A stretch of DNA of 64,000 nucleotides. Source: JAMZMI01 sp963848175 (GTDB lineage: Bacteria; Bacteroidota; Bacteroidia; Cytophagales; Cyclobacteriaceae). Positions 30,565-39,529 of this stretch are shown here, piece by piece; the stretch's first letter is position 1, and each line of letters begins with the position of its first letter. A program made the translations under genes and the position numbers. The notes beneath the pieces are model-generated. The model did not search any database and was not told the DNA's origin. It worked only from the letters and a program-made list of their open reading frames with translations. The stretch spans positions 620,001-684,000 of the forward strand of contig CAWKCO010000011.1 of assembly GCA_963848175.1 (NCBI GenBank), written 5' to 3'.

Positions 30565-32883
30565 ATGAAAATTCACTTTTACAAATTATTAGCTATTGGA
30601 GCTCTGATAGTTATGCAAAGTACAGCTATGGCGCAGGAGTCACTAAAAATCCTTTATACTTATGCCAAAAACGCCACCAATGCTATTGACAATTACAAAA
30701 CATACGACTCAGCCTTTGTAGCAACATTACAAGCAGCCGGTCACTCCGTTGATACAGCAAGAGGCGATCTTTTCTATTACGCTGGCGGGTCTTCAAATGA
30801 AGATCGATTTGCACATGCATCCACTTTCCTAGAAGGAAAAGATTTGGTTATTCACGGGCCAGATGCACTTAATGATGGCAACCTTACGAAACACATTTTT
30901 TCTCTTAAAATACCTGTACTTGCCCTAGACAGAATACATCCTTGTAGATATGGCTTGGCATCAAATAATGGGATTCCGCAAACGGCTGAATATGTGCTTA
31001 TAGACACAGACCACCCCGCTGCAGCAGGATCTTACCCTCCACAATTATACATGGGCGCATTTAGTAGAGTAAATATATTACACGATGCGGATGGGGGAAC
31101 CAAATACATGGCTAATGGTCTTGAGAAAGTAGCCCAATTTCCAGGCTCTGCCACACAATTCACAACGATTTTTGCCCCCGTTGGAACGACCACTCTTGAC
31201 CCATCACTTAGCAACCAAATTTCTCTTTCTAAAATTGAAACTACGGAGGTTGTAATTGGAATGTTTGGTGTACGCGAATCCAAAGCAGCTTTAAATGGCT
31301 ATATGAGAGATCTTTTCAAAAATGCGGTAAACTACACCGTTTCAATAACAGAATGGAACGGCACTACATGGAGCAACGGTACTCCTAGTACTGGAATGGC
31401 TGCAATCATTGCTGATGATTACACTGGAGCAGGTTTCAAATGCAGAAGCTTAAGAGTAGCTGAAACCAAAACGGCAACAATTTCAAGCGGAACTTTGGAA
31501 GTAACAGCAAATGTCTACAACGATGGATCACTTGTAATCGAATCTGGAGCATCACTCCTTACTTACGATGGAGAAATCAATGTATGGGAAGGAAACGGGG
31601 CTACTATCGAAAGAACTACTCGCTATGCTGGTGGGAAATACAGCTTTGTAGGATCTCCTGTAGCATCTGATGCCAGCATCACTGGTTCTGACTTAGGTAC
31701 TTATGTATACAGCTATAACGAAACAACTGCCTTCAGTACAGATGGTCTTGCTCGTTGGGAAAATGCTAGTACTACTGAGCTTGTTCCCGGCATTGGTTAT
31801 GCTCAGGCTGGTCAGCAGAATATTTCTTTTATAGGTGTTCCTAACTCGGGTGATGTAGTAGTGAGCGGCACCTACACACAGGACAATGTAGATGCCAATG
31901 AAGGATGGAACCTCATCGCCAATCCATATGCGGCGGCAATCAGCGTTACTGATTTTCTTTCAGCACACACAGCAAACTTGCAACCAGCAGTATATATCTG
32001 GGATGACAACAATTCTGCAAACGCTCGTGGGGATAACGACGACTATATCGTTGCAAATGGCTCTGGTGTAACTACCAATAGTACTGCTACCAATGGTAGT
32101 CGCTACAACAATCACATTGGTTCGATGCAAGGATTTTTCGTGCAGTTGATTGATGGTCAATCTACGGACATCACATTTGCTGATTCAATGAAAGTTTCTG
32201 GAAACAACAGCGATGACAATTTCTTCAGAAAAGCATCTAACAACGACTTGATCAGAGTGAACTTGACAGCTAAAAATGGCTTGTTCAAGCAAACAGTAAT
32301 CGGTTTCCCTGAAAATGCTTCTGATATTGAGAAAAACTCACTTTATGATGCCCCAGTATTCTCTAAAGATGCTGCTAATGCAATCTTCACCGCTAAAGGT
32401 GACAAGGCATTGGCTATACAAGGTGTTTCTAAATACAGAGCTTCTGTAGATATGATGGTAAACCTAGCTGAAGCTGGTACTTACACTATCGCAATTCAAA
32501 AAGAAGGAAACGTAGAGAACACTGTTTTCTTAAGAGACAAGCTTACAAATGAGTTGATTTCACTTGAGGAAGGTGGTTATACTTTTACTTCTTCTGCTGC
32601 CAAAGCTGCGGACAGATTTGAAATTATTTTTGAATCAAGCAATATCCTTGCTTCAAAAAATGCACTTGCTGAGACTTTGAAAGTATCAATTGATGCTGAC
32701 AAAAACCTTAAGGTATTTGCTACTAACAATACACTCAAGTCTTACAACATCTACAACTTGATGGGGAGCAAAATGGCAACTTTCAACACAAAAAGAGAGC
32801 ATACATTCAATGCTTCTAACCTTAAGAGTGGAGTTTACATTATCTCTGATGGATCATCAGCAATCAAATTCATCATCCGTTAA
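30565..32883 (+). CDS. T9SS type A sorted surface protein, module copy 1 (intact)
   Basis: 772 residues. Signal peptide MKIHFYKLLAIGALIVMQST ending AMAQ. Residues about 25-260 form an alpha/beta domain with LKILYTYAK, KDLVIHGPDAL and PVLALDRIHPCRYG strands, resembling ThuA-like or glutamine-amidotransferase-like folds (inference). A middle beta domain follows (ATISSGTLEVTANVYNDGSL, then GGKYSFVGSPVASDAS and GWNLIANPYAAAI), and the last 80 residues (SYNIYNLMGSKMATF ... SGVYIISD ... IKFIIR) are a type A T9SS C-terminal domain. It should be exported by Sec and then across the outer membrane and attached to the surface. A PID-CTERM-like gene follows 28 bases later. Confidence 0.85.
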   Translation: MKIHFYKLLAIGALIVMQSTAMAQESLKILYTYAKNATNAIDNYKTYDSAFVATLQAAGHSVDTARGDLFYYAGGSSNEDRFAHASTFLEGKDLVIHGPDALNDGNLTKHIFSLKIPVLALDRIHPCRYGLASNNGIPQTAEYVLIDTDHPAAAGSYPPQLYMGAFSRVNILHDADGGTKYMANGLEKVAQFPGSATQFTTIFAPVGTTTLDPSLSNQISLSKIETTEVVIGMFGVRESKAALNGYMRDLFKNAVNYTVSITEWNGTTWSNGTPSTGMAAIIADDYTGAGFKCRSLRVAETKTATISSGTLEVTANVYNDGSLVIESGASLLTYDGEINVWEGNGATIERTTRYAGGKYSFVGSPVASDASITGSDLGTYVYSYNETTAFSTDGLARWENASTTELVPGIGYAQAGQQNISFIGVPNSGDVVVSGTYTQDNVDANEGWNLIANPYAAAISVTDFLSAHTANLQPAVYIWDDNNSANARGDNDDYIVANGSGVTTNSTATNGSRYNNHIGSMQGFFVQLIDGQSTDITFADSMKVSGNNSDDNFFRKASNNDLIRVNLTAKNGLFKQTVIGFPENASDIEKNSLYDAPVFSKDAANAIFTAKGDKALAIQGVSKYRASVDMMVNLAEAGTYTIAIQKEGNVENTVFLRDKLTNELISLEEGGYTFTSSAAKAADRFEIIFESSNILASKNALAETLKVSIDADKNLKVFATNNTLKSYNIYNLMGSKMATFNTKREHTFNASNLKSGVYIISDGSSAIKFIIR

Positions 32884-32911
32884 TTAGTTGAAATCTTAAA
32901 ATTTAAAAAAC

Positions 32912-33085
32912 ATGAAAAATATACATATATTCTTATCAGTTCTAATGCTCGCGTTAATTGTCGTTCCAGCTGTAGCTCGGTCAGGAGCACCTCCAGCAAC
33001 TCCAATAGATGGTGGACTCAGCCTACTACTCGCAGCTGGTGCCGGACTCGGGTTGAAGAAAATCATGGGTAAGAAAGAAAAATAA
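32912..33085 (+). CDS. PID-CTERM-like mini-protein, copy 1
   Basis: 57 residues, too short for most gene finders. It starts ATG at 32912. Residues 1-22 are a signal peptide, followed by a short SGAPPATPIDGG linker, a hydrophobic GLSLLLAAGAGLGL segment and a basic tail KKIMGKKEK. Motif, membrane segment and basic tail form the tripartite layout of C-terminal sorting signals; PID-GG with this tail is the pattern of Bacteroidota PID-CTERM proteins. Almost nothing of a mature protein exists between the two signals. Its place just after a T9SS surface protein, repeated in copy 2, suggests a functional link that is not described as far as I know. Confidence 0.8.
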   Translation: MKNIHIFLSVLMLALIVVPAVARSGAPPATPIDGGLSLLLAAGAGLGLKKIMGKKEK

Positions 33086-33389
33086 GAGTGAAGTGAGTTT
33101 AGTTCAAAAGGGAAATCAGAAACGGTTTCCCTTTTTTTTGTTCGTCCAAGTATTACAACCATATGATCTTAATTTTCAATGAATTACCGCATTGATATTT
33201 CATAGTCTGAATTTTCCATTTCCTCTCAATTTTCAAACATTTTCTAGATTTCCAAATTCAAAGACCAGTCTATCCGTTAGTATTTAAGTTGCAAACAGGC
33301 TTTTAAATTAGAAATTATTTAAAACTAACTCCTTTTACGGTTTGCATATTATCAAATCATCACATCGCATCACTTTTAAACTTATTATT
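33086..33389. repeat. Duplicated intergenic flank, unit 1
   Basis: This 300-base block (terminator, spacer and putative promoter ending in TTATTATTATGAATT) recurs nearly unchanged at 35923-36227. The pair shows that the module, including its regulatory region, was duplicated as a block. Confidence 0.85.
33106..33139 (+). terminator. Terminator of module copy 1
   Basis: AAAGGGAAA pairs with TTTCCCTTT, followed by a T-run. An identical structure ends copy 2. Confidence 0.85.
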
Positions 33390-35721
33390 ATGAATTCAAA
33401 AATTTACAAATTTTCATTTGTGGCTGCATTACTACTATTGCAGCTGGCAGCCTCGGCACAAACAGCCGATATACTTTACGTATTCGGGAAAAGTGCAGGC
33501 ACCATCACAGAGGCTAGCTATGATCCAATATGACTCGATGTATGTTAGAGCATTAGAAATAGCTGGTTACAACGTAGATACCATCAACTATAGCAGATTT
33601 GGAACATCAAGTGAAGACATTGGCAATGCACTATCAGGTAAAAATTTAATTATCCATGGCCCAGGCTCGGCAAATGGAAAGCCTATGCTAGGTAATCTAA
33701 TTGCCATGGAAATTCCCGCTTTGACTCTTGATGAAGGTGTTGCAGTAAAATACGGACTCGCTGACGCGAGTAAAAGTAATGGATCTGTTTCCGAATGGGA
33801 ATCCAACACAAACGACTCTACATCAGCCCACCCAATAATTGATGGCATAAGCTTTCCCATCACCCTTGCAGGCACAAGTGCTGTTAAGAACTTGAGAGCT
33901 TCAGACACAAACCACGCCTCTGGGCTTGAATATATTGCTCTAATTAAGTCTTCAAACAATTATACAATTGCCATAGCACCAGTTGGGAACACAGTCTTGG
34001 ACGCAAATAGCACCAACTCAAGCGCTCGAAATGCAGGAGATAATATTGCTCAATCAACTGTAGGATATTTTAGTGGGATGGACAACACACTGTTTAATAC
34101 AACCATTGGCTCACTTTTCCTCAAAACTGTAGAATACATTATCCCTACTGTGTGGAATGGTTCTGGGTGGAGCTATGGCACACCTGACGCCAAAAGAACG
34201 GCGATTATTGCAGAGAACTACTCTGGCGCAGGATTTACTTGCAGAGCTCTTAAAGTAAATGAAAATGCGTCCTTGACCATTACCTCTGGCACAATGGACG
34301 TACAAGCAAATGTTTACAACAAAGGAACAATATCTATTGAGTCTGGTTCTTCGCTAATCACCTCTGGTAATGCACACCTTTATGAGTTCGATGAAGGATG
34401 GAGCAAAGATGATTACAATTTTTGGGAAGGTAACGGCGCTACTATCGAAAGAACTACTCGCTATGCTGGTGGCAAGTATAGCTTTGTAGGATCTCCTGTA
34501 GCATCTGATGCCAGCATCACTGGTTCTGACTTAGGTACGTATGTATATAGCTACAATGAAGCAACTGCTTTCGGTGCTGACGGACTTGCTCGCTGGGAAA
34601 ATGCTAGTGCTACTGAGCTTGTTCCCGGCATTGGTTATGCTCAGGCTGGTCAGCAGGATATTTCTTTTACAGGTGTTCCTAATGCTGGGGATATCGTTGT
34701 AAGCGGTACTTATACAACGGATGATTCTGATGACAATGAAGGCTGGAACTTGATTGCCAACCCTTATGCTGGAGCCATACAAGTTTCTTCTTTCCTAACA
34801 GCACATTCTTCAAACCTTCAACCTGCAGTATACATTTGGGATGACAACAATTCTGCAGACGCAAGAGGTGATGACTCTGACTACATTGTGGCAAATGGAT
34901 CTGGCGTAACTACCAATAGTACTGCTGCTAATGGTAGTCGCTACAACAATCACATTGGTTCGATGCAAGGATTTTTAGTACAGTTGATAGATGGTCAATC
35001 TACGGACATCACATTTGCTGATTCAATGAAAGTTTCTGGAAACAACAGCGATGACAATTTCTTCAGAAAAGCATCTAACAACGACTTGATCAGAGTGAAC
35101 TTGACAGCTAAAAATGGCTTGTTCAAGCAAACAGTAATCGGTTTCCCTGAAAATGCTTCTGATATTGAGAAAAACTCACTTTATGATGCCCCAGTATTCT
35201 CTAAAGATGCTGCTAATGCAATCTTCACCGCTAAAGGTGACAAGGCATTGGCTATACAAGGTGTTTCTAAATACAGAGCTTCTGTAGATATGATGGTAAA
35301 CCTAGCTGAAGCTGGTACTTACACTATCGCAATTCAAAAAGAAGGAAACGTAGAGAACACTGTTTTCTTAAGAGACAAGCTTACAAATGAGTTGATTTCA
35401 CTTGAGGAAGGTGGTTATACTTTTACTTCTTCTGCTGCCAAAGCTGCGGACAGATTTGAAATTATTTTTGAATCAAGCAATATCCTTGCTTCAAAAAATG
35501 CACTTGCTGAGACTTTGAAAGTATCAATTGATGCTGACAAAAACCTTAAGGTATTTGCTACTAACAATACACTCAAGTCTTACAACATCTACAACTTGAT
35601 GGGGAGCAAAATGGCAACTTTCAACACAAAAAGAGAGCATACATTCAATGCTTCTAACCTTAAGAGTGGAGTTTACATTATCTCTGATGGATCATCAGCA
35701 ATCAAATTCATCATCCGTTAA
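33390..35721 (+). pseudogene. T9SS type A surface protein, module copy 2 (frameshifted)
   Basis: The ATG at 33390 gives signal peptide MNSKIYKFSFVAALLLLQLA...SAQ and TADILYVFGKSAGTITEASY, then a stop at 33533. The long frame restarts immediately (QYDSMYVRALEIAGYNVD). Comparison with copy 3, which reads through the same place as ASYFQYDSM, shows one extra base (or two missing) near 33521. Repaired length is about 777 residues. From the middle domain (about 34430) to the end the protein is almost identical to copy 1, while the N-terminal domain differs strongly and instead matches copy 3. The long frame could still be expressed from an internal start but without signal peptide. Confidence 0.85.
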
Positions 35722-35748
35722 TTAGTTGAAATCTTAAAATTTAAAAAC

Positions 35749-35922
35749 ATGAAAAATATAAATCTATTCTTATCAGTTCTAATGCTCGCGTTAATTGTCG
35801 TTCCAGCTGTAGCTGGATCAGGAGCACCTCCAGCAACTCCAATAGATGGTGGACTCAGCCTACTACTCGCAGCTGGCGCTGGACTAGGATTGAAGAAAAT
35901 CATGGGTAAGAAAGAAAAATAA
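35749..35922 (+). CDS. PID-CTERM-like mini-protein, copy 2
   Basis: 57 residues, identical to copy 1 except at three positions in the signal peptide and linker (NL for HI, GS for RS). It starts 27 bases after copy 2 of the surface-protein gene. The PPATPIDGG motif, hydrophobic segment and KK-rich tail are conserved, which suggests selection on this layout or recent duplication. Confidence 0.8.
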   Translation: MKNINLFLSVLMLALIVVPAVAGSGAPPATPIDGGLSLLLAAGAGLGLKKIMGKKEK

Positions 35923-36227
35923 GAGTGCAGTGAGTTTAGTTCAAAAGGGAAATCAGAAACGGTTTCCCTTTTTTTTGTTCGTCCAAGCATTACAACCATA
36001 TGATCTTAATTTTCAATGAATTACCGCATTGATATTTCATAGTCTGAATTTTCCATTTCCTCTCAATTTTCAAACACTTTCTAGATTTCCAAATTCAAAG
36101 ATCAGTCTATCCGTTAGTATTTAAGTTGTAAACAGGCTTTTAAATTAGAAATTATTTAAAACTAACTCCTTTTACGGTTTGCATATTGTCAAATCATCAC
36201 ATCACTTTTAAACTTATTATTATGAAT
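35923..36227. repeat. Duplicated intergenic flank, unit 2
   Basis: Near-identical to 33086-33389 (a few substitutions and one small deletion near 36200). It is the original upstream region of module copy 3, now cut off from that gene by the IS. Confidence 0.85.
35943..35976 (+). terminator. Terminator of module copy 2
   Basis: Same stem and T-run as at 33106-33139, part of the duplicated flank. Confidence 0.85.
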
Positions 36228-37670
36228 TACTGTCGTCCGAGTAAAATGAGTGTGATTTATTGAAGTCTTAGAAAAGTACAAAATAAAAATGGGCGGCCTT
36301 GCAGCCCTCCCATCTTATAGGTAATGTTGAGTTCGACTAAAAACAAAACTTACCATGGACAAAGTTAACGCAAAGTTTCTTTCAGGTCAGCCAATTATAG
36401 CTCAGCTGCTATCCTTAATTCCAGAAGATATTTTCAAGAAAGCAGTTGACGATAATCAGGCGGACAAGTATTACAAACAAATGAAGAGCAAAGACCACTT
36501 TATCTGTTTGTTTTATGCTGTATTAACTCGCAATGGTAGTTTAAGGGAGGTTTGTAAAAACATTACCCTGATAGCTAAAAAGCTTATTTATGTAGGATTG
36601 AAGCAATTACCTCACCGTAGTACGCTTTCTGATGCTAATAGAGAAAGGAGTAGCGATTTTTTCGCCTCTCTCTACATGGGTCTTTACCTTCACTATCAAG
36701 TAGCACTAAAGACAAATTGGGGGCCAATCGGCGATGAAGTTGATCTGGCTCAAATTGAGGTGTTTGACTCCACTACAATAACCCTATTCAAAGAAATACT
36801 CAAGGGTACCGGCCGTAATCGAATAGATGGTAAGAATAAAGGTGGGATCAAGATTTTCACAAAAATGAACCTATCTGAAGGAGTACCCAATTTCATTTGC
36901 ATGAAGGCCGCCTCTACCAACGAGAACACCTTTTTAAAAGTACTAAGCCTACCTGAAGGAGGAATTGTTGTCTTTGACAAAGGGTTCAACAGATACCGAT
37001 ACTTTGACATCTGGACAAAAAACAATCGCTTCTTTGTCACTCGTCTTAAGGATAATGCTAAATATGAGGTAGTCGAGGAAAACAACACAGCCCCCTTTCC
37101 AGATGTATTGAAAGATCAAACGATAATCCTCAAATACAAACATGAAAAACTTACTCGGACAGTCCAACTAAGACTGATAAGCTATCGTGATCCTATTTCA
37201 GGTGAAATCCTTCAGTTTCTTACTAACCTGATAGGTCACACTTCTATGACTATCGCATTGCTTTATAAGAACAGATGGGTAATAGAAGTGCTTTTCAAGC
37301 AGATTAAGCAGAACTTTGAACTGAAATATTTTTTATCGGACAGTGAGAACGGTATCAAATCACAAATTTGGGTGGCACTAATACTCAATTTATTATTCAC
37401 CATACTCCATAGAAGAATCAAAGAAGCAGAGGACTTCTCAACCATGGTCATGGTAGCAGCTAAAAACCTGTGCTCTTACGTGAACTTGCACGCATTTTTA
37501 ATCAACACCACAGCCTACTGCCAAAGCTGGTTTAAATCTGAAATTGGGAAAGTACAAATTGAAATTGACTGGTCTGGCTAGGGGGTGTTTTTGAGAATTG
37601 AAAATTTAACCTCATTATGGCCTAAATAAGAACTATTTTAGGCAAATTGGAAATTAGTCGGACGACAGTA
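36228..37670 (+). mobile_element. IS4-family insertion sequence with 9-bp target duplication
   Basis: 1443 bases. Terminal inverted repeats are TACTGTCGTCCGA at 36228-36240 and its complement at 37658-37670, 13 of 13 matching. The flanks are ATTATGAAT at 36219-36227 and 37671-37679, a 9-bp direct target duplication. One transposase gene is inside. The target was the start codon of surface-protein copy 3. Confidence 0.95.
36355..37581 (+). CDS. IS4-family DDE transposase
   Basis: 408 residues. An N-terminal DUF4372-like part (LLSLIPEDIFKKAVDDNQADKYY, then HRSTLSDANRERSSDFF) precedes the catalytic core. The catalytic Asp residues lie in IEVFDSTTITLFK and GGIVVFDKGFNRY, and the IS4 YREK signature (Y-x2-R-x3-E-x6-K) is exact in LLYKNRWVIEVLFKQIK. 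The frame is intact, so the element may be active. A stem-forming leader and the start ATG follow the left repeat by about 115 bases. Confidence 0.95.
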   Translation: MDKVNAKFLSGQPIIAQLLSLIPEDIFKKAVDDNQADKYYKQMKSKDHFICLFYAVLTRNGSLREVCKNITLIAKKLIYVGLKQLPHRSTLSDANRERSSDFFASLYMGLYLHYQVALKTNWGPIGDEVDLAQIEVFDSTTITLFKEILKGTGRNRIDGKNKGGIKIFTKMNLSEGVPNFICMKAASTNENTFLKVLSLPEGGIVVFDKGFNRYRYFDIWTKNNRFFVTRLKDNAKYEVVEENNTAPFPDVLKDQTIILKYKHEKLTRTVQLRLISYRDPISGEILQFLTNLIGHTSMTIALLYKNRWVIEVLFKQIKQNFELKYFLSDSENGIKSQIWVALILNLLFTILHRRIKEAEDFSTMVMVAAKNLCSYVNLHAFLINTTAYCQSWFKSEIGKVQIEIDWSG

Positions 37671-37673
37671 ATT

Positions 37674-37957
37674 ATGAATTTACAAATTTTCATTTGTGGC
37701 TGCATTGCAGCTGGCAGCCTCGGCACAAACAGCCGATATACTTTACGTATTCGGGAAAAGTGAGGCAACAATTACCCAGGCTAGCTATTTCCAATATGAC
37801 TCAATGTATGTTAGAGCTTTAGAAATAGCTGGTTACAACGTAGATACCATCAACTATAGCAGATTTGGAACATCAAGTGAAGACATTGGCACTGCACTAT
37901 CAGGTAAAAATTTAATCATCCATGGTCCAGGTTCAGCAAATGGAAAACCTATGATCG
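37674..37957 (+). pseudogene. T9SS surface protein, module copy 3, truncated remnant
   Basis: It begins in the right-hand target duplication of the IS. Relative to copy 2, eight bases are missing after ATGAATT and nine more in the signal peptide region, each between short direct repeats; the first deletion breaks the frame. From SAQTADILYVFGKS to GPGSANGKPM it is nearly identical to copy 2. It stops at a junction near 37957 where the sequence changes to a histidine kinase tail. About 90 of 770 codons remain. Confidence 0.85.
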
Positions 37958-38065
37958 GGAATTGGTCTAAGTCTCTCCAAGCAAATCATTCGTAAAAACA
38001 AGGGTAGCATCTCCGTTAAATCAACATTGAATGTTGGTTCTGTTTTTACCCTGAGATTCCTTTAA
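37958..38065 (+). pseudogene. 3' remnant of a histidine kinase
   Basis: 35 codons and a stop. GIGLSLSKQIIRKNKGSISV is the last ATP-binding (G2) block of a HATPase domain, followed by STLNVGSVFTLRFL, the normal end of two-component kinases. The rest of the kinase is absent, so a deletion joined it to surface-protein copy 3. Confidence 0.8.
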
Positions 38066-38360
38066 TATATGATATACTTATGCTTTCTAAAATTCCAAAC
38101 CAGCATAGCTAAATCTATTTCTTTATTATGAAACTAGCATTTTTATATCTTATATATTGAGCGACTTATCAATCACTGAGACATATTCACAGAACCGCAC
38201 GTATTCCAGCACCAATAGAGGTGTGGAACCTAAAGTAAGTTCTTGAAAATATACCTCTAAAACCAAACTGAATACATCATATTTTCTCAACAGACTCCAA
38301 CTAAAAAGGTTACCCAAAAATGAGTAACCTTTCTATCGACCTATTTAACCTCTGGCTAAA
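38066..38360. other. Intergenic region with operon terminator
   Basis: About 295 bases, no gene seen. A stem AAAGGTTAC with GTAACCTTT (38305-38332) precedes a short T-run on the minus strand and probably terminates the SusC/D operon. Confidence 0.6.
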
Positions 38361-38885
38361 CTAGTGTTCATCCTCATCAAAACCTGTTCTTCTATATCCA
38401 GAAACAACGAGCGTATCACTAGGAATTCCTGTAGCCCCTTCTAAATCTTCAAACCACACTTCAAAATAGATGCTGTCTGTCAAAACACCAGCTGCTGTTG
38501 TAACAGCATCTTCAAGAATAACTCCATTCCGAATAATGACCTTAATATCATAATCATCAACGAAACTAATAAGTGTATCCGAACTGCCGAAACTTTTGGA
38601 AGAAATATCCATTTCAGTCTTCACACGGTAATCCCAAAAGTTGCCCTCATCTGTTACAATAAGATTAGTTGCAGATTGTGAAGCTGTCGTAGATGTCAAT
38701 ATACGTGTATAGCCAGCCCCAAACGGATCAGCTCCAAATTGGTTATGATCATAATGCACAAACCATTCACCGCTCAAATTATTATTTGCCGCAGCACCTG
38801 GATCAATTTCATTAGTATCGCAAGCAACAAAAATGAATATTAGTGAAACCATTGTTATTATACTATTTTTCATATCGCTATTCAT
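38361..38885 (-). CDS. Lipid-binding-like lipoprotein of SusCD locus (PF12888-like)
   Basis: 174 residues; the lipoprotein signal begins at MKNSIITMVSLIFIFVAC (residue 5), so the true start may be four codons in. The mature part has the family's pattern: LSGEWFVHYD, then YTRILTSTTAS, then DEGNFWDYRVKTEMDI, a small beta barrel. It lies directly after the Ig-like lipoprotein gene (no spacer) and is last in the SusC-SusD operon. Proteins of this type are often found at Bacteroidota uptake loci as extra surface lipoproteins; ligand not known. Confidence 0.78.
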   Translation of the reverse strand: MNSDMKNSIITMVSLIFIFVACDTNEIDPGAAANNNLSGEWFVHYDHNQFGADPFGAGYTRILTSTTASQSATNLIVTDEGNFWDYRVKTEMDISSKSFGSSDTLISFVDDYDIKVIIRNGVILEDAVTTAAGVLTDSIYFEVWFEDLEGATGIPSDTLVVSGYRRTGFDEDEH

Positions 38886-39515
38886 TTATTCGTATTGAAA
38901 GTTATAAGTAAACCCTTGAGGCAACATTTCTGTAGAAAATTGCTTTGTTACTGGGTCGTATGATGCAATAACCTCAGTTACCCCAAAAATAAAAGATTGT
39001 GGTATCACTGTCATCTCATCCCCATCCATTTGGAAATAGAGTGGAAATACCCCTCCAAAACCCATATCGCTACCATAAAAAATGTTGGTAGTCCCCGGTA
39101 CTAGGGTAATAACCCCTTTTCTCTCAGGCCTTCCAGTATCCTGAATATTTCCAGTAACGTCAGTTGGAACGATCGCTGGGTCATATACTATAACTTGCTG
39201 ACTCGTTGTACCTGTATAACCATCGGAATTTTCGGCTGAGTAAACTACTTCATATATACCAGGAACATTACTGTCGACTGGATTATTAATTGTGGGTGTC
39301 AACTCATTTTCACCTTCCTTCACGACCGCATTTGGAGTAAATTCAGTACCTGTAGTAATTACGACAACATCTCCGTCAATTAAGTCGAATGAAGGAAAAT
39401 AAGTCACCGTAGAAATCCCTACAGAATCCCCGTCTTCAGCGCATGAAAACGCTACAAAACAAAGTGCCGCTACTATAGCACTAATGTTGATTTTATTATT
39501 AATATATCTTTTCAT
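38886..39515 (-). CDS. Surface lipoprotein with Ig-like domain (DUF5011/DUF5012-like)
   Basis: 209 residues. Signal MKRYINNKINISAIVAALCF leads to FSC, the lipobox Cys. Residues 45-115 form an Ig/PKD-like domain: FDLIDGDVVVITTGTEFTPNAVVKEG then GIYEVVYSAENSDGYTGTTSQQVIVYDP. The C-terminal half is beta-rich (FYGSDMGFGGVFPLYFQMDGDEMTVIP). It sits 15 bases after susD and directly before the lipid-binding-like gene, so it is likely a surface glycan- or ligand-binding accessory lipoprotein. Confidence 0.75.
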   Translation of the reverse strand: MKRYINNKINISAIVAALCFVAFSCAEDGDSVGISTVTYFPSFDLIDGDVVVITTGTEFTPNAVVKEGENELTPTINNPVDSNVPGIYEVVYSAENSDGYTGTTSQQVIVYDPAIVPTDVTGNIQDTGRPERKGVITLVPGTTNIFYGSDMGFGGVFPLYFQMDGDEMTVIPQSFIFGVTEVIASYDPVTKQFSTEMLPQGFTYNFQYE

Positions 39516-39529
39516 ATTGTTAATATTTA

